Shown here in pieces: positions 1 through 8,861 of a stretch of DNA of 54,207 nucleotides; position 1 is the stretch's first letter; each line of letters starts with the position of its first letter. The position numbers and the translations under genes were made by a program. This DNA is from Bacteroidaceae bacterium (GTDB lineage: Bacteria; Bacteroidota; Bacteroidia; Bacteroidales; Bacteroidaceae). The stretch covers positions 1-54,207 of the forward strand of contig JAEDIG010000002.1 of NCBI GenBank assembly GCA_016292545.1. Direction: 5' to 3'. The notes beneath the pieces are model-generated. The model was not told the DNA's origin. It ran no database searches and was given only the letters and a program-made list of their open reading frames with translations.

Positions 1-64
1 CTTTCAGAACAAACAATCACTGCTGATACACAAATCATTTGAACTTGCGAAAGTTTGAATACTA

Positions 65-137
65 CTTACTTTTCAAAGCAGATATACTTCATCTGCGATA
101 GAAGATATACTTCTCGGGCAAAGTAAGTATATCTTCT
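65..137. repeat. Nested inverted and direct repeats
   Basis: AGAAGATATACTT at 100-112 is an exact inverted match to AAGTATATCTTCT at 125-137, with a 12-base spacer. Outside and across it, CTTACTTT (65-72) is inverted to AAAGTAAG (120-127). The decamer GATATACTTC also occurs directly repeated at 81-90 and 104-113, 23 bases apart. The arrangement could be a repressor-type binding region or an RNA structure. No gene in the window clearly reads from it. Confidence 0.5.
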
Positions 138-414
138 CTGAAAAGGGGTGTTTTAGATTAGAGACCTTAGCATAGAGTTTAGAGAGAAAAATCCGTATAA
201 CATCTGTCTGACATCTGCGGATGAACGACTGTGTCGTATATAAGCCTGCTTGCGTAACACTCTACATTCTACATTCTGTATATTTCTGATAATAAGGTGT
301 TCAAGAACGAATGATGTAGGGTGTAGAGTTCCAGCGACATTCCCTGCCAATTCTCTGCGAGAGGTTGAGAACGTGGGTCACTTCGGTGTTCTTGAGTCCT
401 TTTCGGGCAAATGA

Positions 415-455
415 GAATCCCCCGCTTCTGTCTTGACGGCAGAGGCGGGGGATTC
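415..455 (-). terminator. Terminator hairpin after OmpA-like gene
   Basis: The arms GAATCCCCCGC (415-425) and GCGGGGGATTC (445-455) are perfectly complementary over 11 bp. Four further inner pairs (TCTG/CAGA) extend the stem. It lies 25 bases beyond the stop codon of the minus-strand OmpA-like gene. There is no long T tract after it, so intrinsic termination is likely rather than certain. Confidence 0.65.
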
Positions 456-479
456 TGCTGAATCCGCAGGGAGGGGGGA

Positions 480-1616
480 TTACTTCACGCGGTAGCGTAC
501 CTCCTTGGTGCGGTATTTCTTCACGGTGTACTTGTCCTTCACATCCCTCAAGCCTGTGGCTGTGATGATAGACACACGGTTCTTGTCGTTCTCGGCAAAG
601 GGCTGCACGGTGTCACCGAAGTATTCGGCCGTGATGATGCTCTTGTCCACGCCAGCATCCACCAGTGCCTTCACGGCCTTCTCGCTGCGCTGCTGCGAGT
701 AGCCCATGTTGATTTTGGGATTACCCGTCTGCACGTCGGCATACGACTTGATGCTCACCTTGCACTCGCGGTGGTTCTTCAGGAACTGGCCGATGGCGTT
801 GAGCTGTGCGTCGGGGTCGTTGAAGTCGCTTTCGCGAATCTTGTAGAACACGTTCCAGGTGATGGTGCCGTCTTCCACACGGGGAGTGAGCGCAACGTCG
901 TCATACCAGATGGTGTCGATGCGGGTGGCCCATTCTTCCTTCAGGTCCTTCTTCTTGTAGCCGAACTTTACGGCCAGACCCACCTGGGCGTTGATCTGCC
1001 AGTCGTCCTTGCCGTTGGTCTTGCTGTTGTAGCGGTCGCCCAAGCTGTTGGCATTCACTTCCAGATTGAGGCTCAGGTTCTTGTGGAGGTTCCAGTCGAC
1101 CATGGCCCCCACGCGTGCGTTGTGGAAGAGCTTGTCCTTCTCGTATGCCTTGGGCATGTATGCCTTGCTGGCGTATGCGTCGTCGTTGTCCCACGAGTAG
1201 TTGAGGCCGATACCGCCGATGAGGTAGAGGTTCACGGGATAGTAGTCCTTGCGGCCGAACAGGGTCACCAGGTTCAGCATCAGGTCGAGGTCGGAGGTCA
1301 GGTATTTGTAGTCATACTTGAAGTCCTGTGCGGCATCCCTGTATCCGCCCTTGTTCTGCCATCCGTTGAAGTGGAGGCGTGCGCCCACTACGGGTGTGAA
1401 GAACGCACCGAAGCTGAGGCTCGTGGTGGGAGTAATCAGCTTCATGTTGTCATAGTTGGTGAATGTGGTTTGTGCACCACCCTGTATGCCCAGGAACATG
1501 TGGGGGTAGGGCTTGTAGTCCAAACCGTCGTCTGTAGTCACTGTCTGTGCACCTGCGGTGGCAGACACGCCCATTGCCATGGCGGCAATTGCGAGTGTTT
1601 TCTTGATGTGAATCAT
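480..1616 (-). CDS. OmpA-family outer membrane protein
   Basis: This is a 378-residue outer membrane protein expected to form a beta-barrel and tether the membrane to peptidoglycan. Residues 1-24 are a signal peptide ending in TAGAQ. Residues about 35-215 are rich in alternating aromatic strands, as expected of an eight-stranded-type barrel. Residues about 255-355 match the OmpA C-terminal domain, with the SYAD...NMGYSQQRSEKAV stretch and the late NKNRVSI segment that normally line the peptidoglycan-binding site. The start at 1616 sits about 30 bases after a good Bacteroidetes promoter. The gene is monocistronic and ends at a strong hairpin. The family assignment is firm. Its exact role (structural porin, adhesion or immunogen) cannot be read from sequence. 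Confidence 0.9.
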   Translation of the reverse strand: MIHIKKTLAIAAMAMGVSATAGAQTVTTDDGLDYKPYPHMFLGIQGGAQTTFTNYDNMKLITPTTSLSFGAFFTPVVGARLHFNGWQNKGGYRDAAQDFKYDYKYLTSDLDLMLNLVTLFGRKDYYPVNLYLIGGIGLNYSWDNDDAYASKAYMPKAYEKDKLFHNARVGAMVDWNLHKNLSLNLEVNANSLGDRYNSKTNGKDDWQINAQVGLAVKFGYKKKDLKEEWATRIDTIWYDDVALTPRVEDGTITWNVFYKIRESDFNDPDAQLNAIGQFLKNHRECKVSIKSYADVQTGNPKINMGYSQQRSEKAVKALVDAGVDKSIITAEYFGDTVQPFAENDKNRVSIITATGLRDVKDKYTVKKYRTKEVRYRVK

Positions 1617-1653
1617 ATTTGTTTCATTTTTTTAAAGAAAATTTATCTTGTGG

Positions 1654-1685
1654 CAAAAATAGGGCATTTTCCTTGAATGACCAAA
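1654..1685 (-). promoter_or_regulatory. Promoter of OmpA-like gene
   Basis: On the minus strand TTTG (1685-1682) is followed after 20 bases by TATTTTTG (1661-1654), matching the Bacteroidetes TTTG-N19-21-TAnnTTTG consensus. The predicted transcript start lies about 30 bases before the ATG at 1616. Confidence 0.7.
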
Positions 1686-1941
1686 AGTTTTTGTAGTTTT
1701 TCTTCATTTTGATGGATATTTATGCCTTTTTGTCGTGTCTACTTTGCTTTTCGGGCCCTTTCTTCGGGTTTTTGCCTCGTCTTCTCTATGCTCCTGCCCG
1801 GACCATTCCCTTCATGGCGGAGCGGCGGCGGGGTTTGTGTGTGTTTTGTGGGTGCAAAGGTAGCAATCTTTCCTTTTCCCGGCCACACTTTTGGGGAATA
1901 TGGCATCTTTTTGGGGGTAGAAATAAATAAATGCGGGTGTG

Positions 1942-1975
1942 TTTGCCGTTGTTTCGTTGATTTTTGTTAACTTTG
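1942..1975 (+). promoter_or_regulatory. Promoter of GNAT-parE-coaD gene run
   Basis: TTTG at 1942-1945 and TAACTTTG at 1968-1975 are 22 bases apart, close to the Bacteroidetes consensus spacing. The -7 element is perfect. The position places transcription start near 1981, which rules out the upstream in-frame ATG at 1939 and favours translation from 1996 or 2002. Confidence 0.65.
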
Positions 1976-1995
1976 TAGGCAATTATAGGCATTAT

Positions 1996-3204
1996 ATGGC
2001 CATGACAGATGAAAAAAATATTCCAAATGATATGAACGACATTGTAATCTCCGCCGTCGCCACGAAAAAGGAGCTCAGGGCATTCGTGCGCTTCAACTAT
2101 GAGCTCTACAAGGATTGCCCCTATGCGGTGCCCGATCTGCTGGAAGACACGATGGACACCTTTAACCCCAAGAAGAACCCTGCCTTCAGGTTCTGCGAGG
2201 CGGCCTTCTTCCTGGCACGCCGGGACGGGAGGATTGTGGGCCGGGTGGCCGCCATCATCAACCGCCGCGCCAACGAGACGTGGAACACGCGCAACGTGAG
2301 GTTCGGATGGATTGACTTCATCGACGACATCAACGTGAGCCGCCTGCTGCTCCAGGCGGTGGAAGACTGGGGACGCCAGCGGGGCATGGACAAGATGGTG
2401 GGTCCCATGGGATTCACCGACATGGACCTGGAGGGAATGCTCACCGACGGATTCGACCAGCTGAGCACCATGAACAGCATATACAACTACCCCTACTATA
2501 ACGACCACATGCGCCAGTTGGGCATGGAGAAGGAAGTGGGATGGGTAGAGCGCAAGGTGTTTGTGCCCCGCCAGGGCGAAGGCCACGAGGCCAACCAGGA
2601 GAAGTATTTCAAGATTGCCGAACTGGTGAAGCGCCGCTATGGCTTCCGTGTGCACCGCTTCCGCAGCAAGAAGGAAATCCGCGAGGGCGGCTACATCCAG
2701 AAGGTGCTCGACGTGGTGAACCGCTCCTATGCCAACCTGTATGGCTACAGCCGCATGGACGAGGAGCAGATGGAGGCCTATGCCAGGCAGTATCTGCCCT
2801 ATCTGGACAAGCGCTACCTGAGCGTGGTGGAGAACGCCGAGGGCGAGGTGATAGGCATGGGCGTGTGCATCACCAGCCTGAGCCGTGCCATCCAGAAGGC
2901 AAAGGCCAAACTGTTCCCCTTCGGGTGGTTCCATCTGGCCAAGGCATTGTGGCTGGACCGCCATCCCCGGGTGCTCGACATGCTGCTGGTGGGCGTGCTG
3001 CCCGAGTATCAGGACAAGGGCGCCAATGCACTCATCTTTGCCGAACTGATTCCCGAGGGAGCCAAGGACGGCTATGAGTGGGCCGAAACCCACCACCAGC
3101 TGGAGGACAACGACAAGAGCCAGACGCAGTGGAAGAATCTGGACTGCATCGTCCACAAGCGCCGCTGCGCCTACCAGCGTCCCATCCCTGCCCCAAAAGA
3201 ATGA
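1996..3204 (+). CDS. GNAT-superfamily N-acetyltransferase-like protein
   Basis: This is a 402-residue cytoplasmic protein of a family common in Bacteroidetes. Its C-terminal half looks like a GNAT acetyltransferase fold: VIGMGVCITSL, then the strand-helix stretch MLLVGVLPEYQDKGANALIF, in which the Q/R-x-x-G-x-A acetyl-CoA loop is only approximate. The N-terminal half also has a GNAT-like pattern (AAFFLARRDGRIVGRVAAIIN followed by GWIDFIDD), so it may be a tandem fold. The substrate is unknown. The ATG at 1996 was chosen because the predicted promoter -7 box lies downstream of the earlier ATG at 1939. A second ATG at 2002 is equally possible. It is the first gene of the parE-coaD run, 43 bases upstream of parE. 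Confidence 0.7.
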   Translation: MAMTDEKNIPNDMNDIVISAVATKKELRAFVRFNYELYKDCPYAVPDLLEDTMDTFNPKKNPAFRFCEAAFFLARRDGRIVGRVAAIINRRANETWNTRNVRFGWIDFIDDINVSRLLLQAVEDWGRQRGMDKMVGPMGFTDMDLEGMLTDGFDQLSTMNSIYNYPYYNDHMRQLGMEKEVGWVERKVFVPRQGEGHEANQEKYFKIAELVKRRYGFRVHRFRSKKEIREGGYIQKVLDVVNRSYANLYGYSRMDEEQMEAYARQYLPYLDKRYLSVVENAEGEVIGMGVCITSLSRAIQKAKAKLFPFGWFHLAKALWLDRHPRVLDMLLVGVLPEYQDKGANALIFAELIPEGAKDGYEWAETHHQLEDNDKSQTQWKNLDCIVHKRRCAYQRPIPAPKE

Positions 3205-3247
3205 ACAACCAACAAACCAACCCTAAAAAGTACTGTATCACACGAAA

Positions 3248-5263
3248 ATGGAAGAGAATATTTCTGGCACCGGCATGCAGCCCCAGGCCGACTATGTGGA
3301 GGACAACATCCGGCATCTGTCCGACATGGAGCACGTGCGCACCCGTCCGGGCATGTACATCGGACGCCTGGGCGACGGGTCGCAGGCAGAGGACGGCGTG
3401 TATGTGCTGCTGAAGGAGGTGGTGGACAACAGCATCGACGAGTTCAAGATGAATGCGGGCAAGCGGATTGAAATCCGCCTCGTGGAGGGGCTGAACGTGT
3501 CGGTGCGCGACTATGGCCGCGGCATCCCACAGGGCAAGCTGCTCGAAGCCGTGAGCATGCTCAACACGGGTGCCAAGTATGACAGCAAGGCATTCAAGAA
3601 GAGCGTGGGCCTCAATGGCGTGGGTCTGAAGGCCGTGAATGCGCTCAGTTCCCATTTTGAGGTGAAGAGCTTCCGCGAGGGGCAGGTGAGGCACCTGGTG
3701 TTTGAAAAGGGTGTGCTCATGGCCGACACCACCGGAGCCTCGGACGAGGAGAACGGCACCTATGTGTTCTTTGAACCCGACAACACGCTCTTCAAGCACT
3801 ACAGCTTCCGCCAGGAGTTCATCGAGACGATGCTCCGCAACTACACCTATCTCAACACCGGCCTCACCATTCTCTTCAACGGCCGCCGCATCCTCAGCCG
3901 CAACGGATTGAGCGACCTGCTGGCCGACCGCATGACGGGCGATGCGCTCTACGACATCATCCACCTGCAGGGCGAGGACATAGAGATCGCCTTCACGCAT
4001 TGCAACCAGAACGGAGAGGAATACTACTCTTTCGTGAACGGACAGCACACCACCCTGGGAGGCACCCACCAGGCGGCCTTCAAGAAATACATCGCCGAGG
4101 TGATCAAGGAGTTCAGCGGCAAGAACTATGAATATGTGGACATCCGCAACGGCATCGTGGCCGCCATCAGCATCAACATTCAGGAACCCATGTTCGAGAG
4201 CCAGACAAAGATAAAGCTGGGCTCGCAGACGATTGCCCCCGAGGGCGGCATCAGCATCGACAAGTTCATCGGCGACTTCGTGAAGGAACAGGTGGACAAC
4301 TACCTGCACAAGAACCCTGCCGTGGCCGAGGTGATCCTGAAGAAGGTGGGGGAGAACGAAAAGGAACGCAAGGAAATGGCCGGGCTGGCCAAGGTGGCGC
4401 GCGAGCGCAACAAGAAGGCCAACCTGCACAACCGCAAGCTGCGCGACTGCAAGGTGCACCTGAGCGACACCCGGGGCCAGCAGCAGGAGGAGAGCTGCAT
4501 CTTCATCACGGAGGGCGACTCGGCCAGTGGAAGCATCACCAAGAGCCGCAATGTGAACACACAGGCGGTGTTCAGCCTTCGCGGAAAGCCGCTCAACTGC
4601 TATGGCATGACCAAGAAGGTGTGCTACGAGAACGAGGAGTTCAACCTGCTCCAGGCGGCCCTGAACATTGAGGACGGCCTCGACGGGCTGCGCTACAACA
4701 AGGTGATCATCGCCACCGATGCCGATGTGGACGGCATGCACATCAGGCTGCTGATGGTCACCTTCTTCCTCCAGTTCTTCCCCGAACTGGTGAAGAAGGG
4801 CCACGTGTACATCCTGCAGACACCCCTGTTCCGTGTGCGCGGACGCAAGTCCAAGATAGGGAAGGCCCGGATGAAGATGCTGCAGGCGGTGATGGACGAC
4901 AGCGAACACAAGGAAAACCGGCAGCTGAGCATGACGCAGGACTTCGTCACCCAGTACTGCTATTCCGACGAGGAGCGCCGTCAGGCCATCAGCGACCTGG
5001 GACCCGACCCCGAAATCACACGCTTCAAAGGCTTGGGAGAAATCAGCGCGGAGGAGTTCCGCTTCTTCATAGGCCCCGACATACGGCTGGAGCAGGTGAC
5101 GCTGAACAAGAGCGACCAGGTGGCGCAGCTGCTGGAGTACTATATGGGCAAGAACACGGGCGAGCGCCAGGACTTCATCATCAACAACCTGGTGGTGGAG
5201 GAAGACCGCCCGGAGGACATGGAGGAAGGCCTGGAGCCCAGAGAGAAGGAGGGCGCGGAATGA
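3248..5263 (+). CDS. parE: DNA topoisomerase IV subunit B-like (type IIA, ATPase subunit)
   Basis: This is the ATPase subunit of a type IIA topoisomerase, 671 residues, which would decatenate or relax DNA with a ParC-type partner. The GHKL ATPase begins with HVRTRPGMYIG, carries the Mg-binding Asn in EVVDNSIDE (about N61), and has DYGRGIP and a GVGLKAVNALS lid. The TOPRIM domain shows EGDSASGS (E422) and the acidic triplet D491/D493/D495 in ATDADVDGMHIR, then RFKGLGEIS. GyrB is normally a separate gene in Bacteroidetes. The length and the lack of a GyrB-type insert favour ParE. The usual partner parC is not adjacent. The stop codon overlaps the coaD start (ATGA), which suggests translational coupling. 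The tail after residue 640 is acidic and probably disordered. Confidence 0.88.
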   Translation: MEENISGTGMQPQADYVEDNIRHLSDMEHVRTRPGMYIGRLGDGSQAEDGVYVLLKEVVDNSIDEFKMNAGKRIEIRLVEGLNVSVRDYGRGIPQGKLLEAVSMLNTGAKYDSKAFKKSVGLNGVGLKAVNALSSHFEVKSFREGQVRHLVFEKGVLMADTTGASDEENGTYVFFEPDNTLFKHYSFRQEFIETMLRNYTYLNTGLTILFNGRRILSRNGLSDLLADRMTGDALYDIIHLQGEDIEIAFTHCNQNGEEYYSFVNGQHTTLGGTHQAAFKKYIAEVIKEFSGKNYEYVDIRNGIVAAISINIQEPMFESQTKIKLGSQTIAPEGGISIDKFIGDFVKEQVDNYLHKNPAVAEVILKKVGENEKERKEMAGLAKVARERNKKANLHNRKLRDCKVHLSDTRGQQQEESCIFITEGDSASGSITKSRNVNTQAVFSLRGKPLNCYGMTKKVCYENEEFNLLQAALNIEDGLDGLRYNKVIIATDADVDGMHIRLLMVTFFLQFFPELVKKGHVYILQTPLFRVRGRKSKIGKARMKMLQAVMDDSEHKENRQLSMTQDFVTQYCYSDEERRQAISDLGPDPEITRFKGLGEISAEEFRFFIGPDIRLEQVTLNKSDQVAQLLEYYMGKNTGERQDFIINNLVVEEDRPEDMEEGLEPREKEGAE

Positions 5264-5742
5264 ATGCAGCCGCCAGCCGGTGCCGCAGGGCCGTGTTCCC
5301 CGGCTCGTTCGACCCCTTCACCCAGGGGCATGCCAACCTGGTGGAGCGCGGCCTGGAGCTGTTCGACGAACTGGTGATAGCCGTGGGCTACAACATCAGC
5401 AAGCCGGGATGGATTCCCGTGGACGAGCGTGTGCGTGCCCTGCGCGCGCTCTATGCCGGATGCAGCCGTGTGGAGGTGGTGAAGCACGACGGGCTCACCA
5501 TCGAGCTGGCGCAGAAGCTGGGCGCGCGCCACATCCTGCGCGGTGTGCGCACGGTGCAGGACTATGAGTATGAGTTGCAGATGGCCGATGTCAACCGCAG
5601 GCTTTCGGGCGTGGACACCGTGCTGCTGCCCGCCCTGCCGCAGCTGGCAAGCCTGAGCAGCAGTGTGGTGCGCGAGCTGGCCCATTTCGGGCGGCAATGG
5701 CAGGACCTGCTGCCCCAAGGGCTCCGCTATACCATAATATAA
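5260..5742 (+). CDS. coaD: Phosphopantetheine adenylyltransferase
   Basis: This 160-residue cytosolic enzyme catalyses the penultimate step of coenzyme A synthesis, ATP plus 4'-phosphopantetheine giving dephospho-CoA and pyrophosphate. The nucleotidyltransferase signature is clear: FPGSFDPFTQGH, with the T-x-G-H histidine at residue 24, the GVRTVQDYEYELQMADVNR substrate segment, and LSSSVVRE corresponding to the ISSTxxR motif. The length is typical. Its ATG overlaps the parE stop by four bases. The following protease gene begins 35 bases downstream, so all are likely on one transcript. Confidence 0.95.
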   Translation: MNAAASRCRRAVFPGSFDPFTQGHANLVERGLELFDELVIAVGYNISKPGWIPVDERVRALRALYAGCSRVEVVKHDGLTIELAQKLGARHILRGVRTVQDYEYELQMADVNRRLSGVDTVLLPALPQLASLSSSVVRELAHFGRQWQDLLPQGLRYTII

Positions 5743-5777
5743 ATAAAAGAAAAAAACATAACAACAGAGAAAAGAAA

Positions 5778-7412
5778 ATGACAATGCGAGCAATACTATC
5801 AACCGTGCTGGTTTCCGTGGTTTGCATGGCGGCACAGGCTCAGTTTTTCAACTTGCCGGCACAGCGCGGGCAGCGTCAGGAGCAGCAGCGCTCCGAAAAC
5901 AATCCCATGGAAAGGGAAGTGCAGAAACTGGTGTTTGCCACGGCCATGATAAGCCGGTTCTATGTGGACACGGTCGACGTGCACAAGCAGGTGGAGGACG
6001 CCATTGGCGGCATGCTTTCCAAGCTGGACCCCCATTCGGCCTATTCCACCCCCAAGGAAACCAAACAGCTCAACGAACCGCTCTCGGGCAGCTTCGAGGG
6101 CATCGGAGTGCAGTTCAACATGCTTGAGGACACGCTGCTCGTAATCCAGCCGGTGCCCAAGGGCCCCAGCGAAAAGGTGGGCATTCTGGCCGGCGACCGC
6201 ATAGTGGCTGTAGGCGACACCGCCATCGCGGGCGTGAAGATGAGCCGCGAGGAAATCATGAACCGCCTGAGGGGACCCAAGAACACCATCGCCCACCTGA
6301 GCGTGGTGCGGCGGGGCATAAAGGACACCCTCACCTTCGATGTGAAGCGCGACAAGATACCCGTCAACTCCGTGGATGCCGCCTACATGGTGACACCCAC
6401 CATCGGGCTGGTGCGCTTCAACAACTTTGCACAGACCACCCACCAGGAAATCGTGGATGCCATCAAGAAACTGCAGGCCCAGGGCATGAAGAACCTCATC
6501 ATCGACCTGCAGCAGAACGGCGGCGGCTATCTGCAGGCGGCGGCCGAGATAGCCAGCGAGTTCCTGCCCAAGAACGACCTCATCGTGTACACCCGCGGAC
6601 GCATGGTGCCCGACCAGGAGTTCCGCAGCACGGGAGGCGGGCTGTTCACCGAGGGCAAGGTGGCCGTGCTGGTGGACGAGTACAGCGCCTCGGCAGCCGA
6701 AATCCTCTCGGGTGCCATACAGGACCAGGACCGCGGCGTGGTGGTGGGCCGGCGCACGTTCGGCAAGGGACTGGTGCAGCGCCCCATCGACCTCCCCGAC
6801 GGCAGCATGATACGCCTCACCGTGGCCAGATACTATACGCCCAGCGGGCGTTGCATCCAGAAACCCTATGAGAAGGGCGACAGGATGAGCTATGCCCGCG
6901 ACGTGATCAACCGCTACAACAAGGGCGAACTCACCAATGCCGACAGCATCCATTTCCCCGACTCGCTCCGCTTCCAGACGCTGCGCGAGGGACGCACGGT
7001 GTATGGCGGTGGCGGCATCATGCCCGACTATTTCGTGCCGCTCGACACCACCAAGTACACCAAGTGCTATCGCGAGCTTTCGGCCCGCAGCCACATCATC
7101 AACACTAATCTCCGCTACATGGACAAGAACCGCAAGAAACTGCTCAAGGCCTATCCCGACTTTGAGAAGTTCCGCCGCGAATACGAGGTGCCCGAGACGG
7201 TCATCAACGAAATCTTTGCTCTGGGAGAGAAGGACAAGATTAAGCCCGCCGACGAGGCCGATCGCGAGAAGACGGCCGGCAACATCAGCCGCATCGTGAA
7301 GGCCCTGGTGGCACGCGACCTGTGGGACATGAGCGAGTATTTTGCCATCATCTATCAGGACGACGAGATGGTGCTCAAGGCTGTGGAACTCTTAAGCGAG
7401 GAAAAGCAATGA
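5778..7412 (+). CDS. S41-family C-terminal processing peptidase
   Basis: This is a 544-residue periplasmic serine protease of the CtpA/Prc type, which recognises C-terminal tails of substrates. Residues 1-20 are a signal peptide (ending MAAQAQ). A PDZ domain follows at about 85-170 (GIGVQFNMLEDTLLVIQPV, then GILAGDRIVAVGD). The S41 core then shows the catalytic Ser in YSASAAE (S305) and the Lys in FGKGLVQ (K330), the expected Ser-Lys dyad. The C-terminal 130 residues are helical and family-typical. An upstream in-frame ATG at 5697 lies inside coaD and would hide the signal peptide, so 5778 is preferred. The stop overlaps ybeY (ATGA). Confidence 0.92.
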   Translation: MTMRAILSTVLVSVVCMAAQAQFFNLPAQRGQRQEQQRSENNPMEREVQKLVFATAMISRFYVDTVDVHKQVEDAIGGMLSKLDPHSAYSTPKETKQLNEPLSGSFEGIGVQFNMLEDTLLVIQPVPKGPSEKVGILAGDRIVAVGDTAIAGVKMSREEIMNRLRGPKNTIAHLSVVRRGIKDTLTFDVKRDKIPVNSVDAAYMVTPTIGLVRFNNFAQTTHQEIVDAIKKLQAQGMKNLIIDLQQNGGGYLQAAAEIASEFLPKNDLIVYTRGRMVPDQEFRSTGGGLFTEGKVAVLVDEYSASAAEILSGAIQDQDRGVVVGRRTFGKGLVQRPIDLPDGSMIRLTVARYYTPSGRCIQKPYEKGDRMSYARDVINRYNKGELTNADSIHFPDSLRFQTLREGRTVYGGGGIMPDYFVPLDTTKYTKCYRELSARSHIINTNLRYMDKNRKKLLKAYPDFEKFRREYEVPETVINEIFALGEKDKIKPADEADREKTAGNISRIVKALVARDLWDMSEYFAIIYQDDEMVLKAVELLSEEKQ

Positions 7413-7834
7413 TTACGTACAACACGGAAAACGTGGGGATGCCCCCCATCAAGCGCCGCCTCACCTCGCAATGGGTGAAGCAGGTGGCGCAGTCGTATGG
7501 CCGCAGGGTGGGCGAGATTGCCTATGTGTTTGTGGACGACGAGGAAATCCTGCGTGTGAACAGGCAATACCTGCAGCACGACTATTACACCGACATCATC
7601 ACGTTTGACTACTGCGAGGGCGACACCATCAGCGGCGACCTGTTCATAAGCCTCGACACGGTGCGCTCCAATGCCGAAGAGCTGGGCGTCGCCTATGACC
7701 AGGAACTGCGGCGGGTCATCATCCACGGCATTCTCCACCTGTGCGGCATAGGCGACAAGGCACCGGGCGAGCGCGAGATAATGGAGGCCGCCGAGAACAA
7801 AGCATTGGAATCATGGAAGAAAATTTCGACATAA
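7409..7834 (+). CDS. ybeY: Endoribonuclease YbeY (rRNA maturation factor)
   Basis: This is a 141-residue metal-dependent RNase needed for 16S rRNA 3'-end processing and ribosome quality control. The family core is present: FVDDEEILRVNRQYLQHDYYTDIITFDY and the metal site HGILHLCG (H106, H110). The third ligand of the canonical H-x3-H-x5-H motif is Asp116 here rather than His, which I believe is common in Bacteroidetes orthologues. The start is the ATG at 7409, overlapping the protease stop. The end overlaps ruvB by 22 bases, so the three genes are probably translationally coupled. Confidence 0.93.
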   Translation: MITYNTENVGMPPIKRRLTSQWVKQVAQSYGRRVGEIAYVFVDDEEILRVNRQYLQHDYYTDIITFDYCEGDTISGDLFISLDTVRSNAEELGVAYDQELRRVIIHGILHLCGIGDKAPGEREIMEAAENKALESWKKIST

Positions 7835-8841
7835 GAAAGCAATCCGCACAGAAGGAAAAGGAGTATGAGAACGCCCTGCGGCCGCTCCGCTTTGGCGACT
7901 TCGCGGGGCAGAAGAAGGTGGTGGACAATCTGGCCATCTTTGTGGAGGCCGCCAAGTACAGGGGCGAACCGCTCGACCACACGCTGCTCCATGGCCCTCC
8001 CGGACTGGGAAAGACCACCCTTTCCTGCATCATCGCCAACGAGCTGGGCGTGGGCTTCAAGATAACCAGCGGCCCTGTGCTAGACAAACCGGGCGACCTG
8101 GCCGGCATCCTCACCAGCCTTGAACCCCACGACGTGCTCTTCATCGACGAAATCCACCGCCTGTCGCCTGTGGTGGAGGAATATCTCTACAGCGCGATGG
8201 AGGACTACCGCATTGACATCATGATAGACAAGGGTCCCAGCGCGCGAAGCATACAGATTGACCTGAATCCCTTCACACTCGTGGGGGCAACCACCCGCAG
8301 CGGCTTGCTCACGGCTCCCCTGCGTGCCCGCTTCGGCATCAACCTGCATCTGGAGTATTACGACACCGACACCCTGCAGCACATCATCACCCGCTCGGCC
8401 GGCATCCTGGGGCTACCCATCGAGGACGAGGCCGCCAAGGAGATTGCAGGGCGCAGCCGCGGCACGCCACGAATAGCCAATGCCCTGTTGCGCCGTGTGC
8501 GCGATTTCGCCCAGGTGAGGGGCAACGGACAAATCAATCTGTCCATTGCCCGCTTTGCCCTAGAGGCACTCAACATCGACCGCTATGGCCTCGACGAGAT
8601 AGACAACAAGATACTGCTCACCATCATCGACAAGTTCAAGGGAGGCCCTGTGGGCATCAACACGATAGCCACAGCCATCGGGGAGGACGGCGGCACCATA
8701 GAGGAGGTGTATGAGCCGTTCCTCATCAAGGAAGGCTTCATCAAACGCACCCCACGTGGGCGCGAAGTGACGGAATTGGCCTATGAGCATCTGGGGCGTG
8801 CCCATGTGCCCAGCTACGGACCCTTGTTCGACAATGTCTGA
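7813..8841 (+). CDS. ruvB: Holliday junction branch migration helicase RuvB
   Basis: This 342-residue AAA+ motor drives branch migration of Holliday junctions with RuvA. Walker A is GPPGLGKTT (K67) and Walker B is FIDEIH (D112/E113). Sensor-type GATTRSG and the C-terminal winged helix (DNKILLTIIDKFKGGPVGINTIA) are complete. The length matches the family. The start codon lies inside the end of ybeY. Neither ruvA nor ruvC is adjacent, as is usual in Bacteroidales. Confidence 0.97.
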   Translation: MEENFDIRKQSAQKEKEYENALRPLRFGDFAGQKKVVDNLAIFVEAAKYRGEPLDHTLLHGPPGLGKTTLSCIIANELGVGFKITSGPVLDKPGDLAGILTSLEPHDVLFIDEIHRLSPVVEEYLYSAMEDYRIDIMIDKGPSARSIQIDLNPFTLVGATTRSGLLTAPLRARFGINLHLEYYDTDTLQHIITRSAGILGLPIEDEAAKEIAGRSRGTPRIANALLRRVRDFAQVRGNGQINLSIARFALEALNIDRYGLDEIDNKILLTIIDKFKGGPVGINTIATAIGEDGGTIEEVYEPFLIKEGFIKRTPRGREVTELAYEHLGRAHVPSYGPLFDNV

Positions 8842-8861
8842 CCAAAAAGCAACATACGGTT

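Larger units (their letters stand above)
1..479. other. Non-coding segment upstream edge
   Basis: I see no convincing gene here. The only open frame of note (153-350 on the minus strand) has no promoter, no ribosome binding site and a composition unlike the neighbouring genes. The segment is AT-richer than the coding DNA around it. It holds three things: nested short inverted repeats at 65-137, a loose inverted pair of ACTCTACATTC-like words around 268-335, and the terminator hairpin of the OmpA-like gene at 415-455. It may be the intergenic end of a gene outside the window. Confidence 0.5.

Noticed and set aside
153..350. 65-codon open frame on the minus strand
   Set aside because: No promoter, no ribosome binding site, no recognisable motif, and it crosses a repeat-like region. 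It is likely chance.
771..1676. 301-codon open frame antisense to the OmpA-like gene
   Set aside because: It is the reverse-strand shadow of a clear OmpA-family gene. Its Val/His/Gly-rich product is typical of antisense frames in GC-rich genes.
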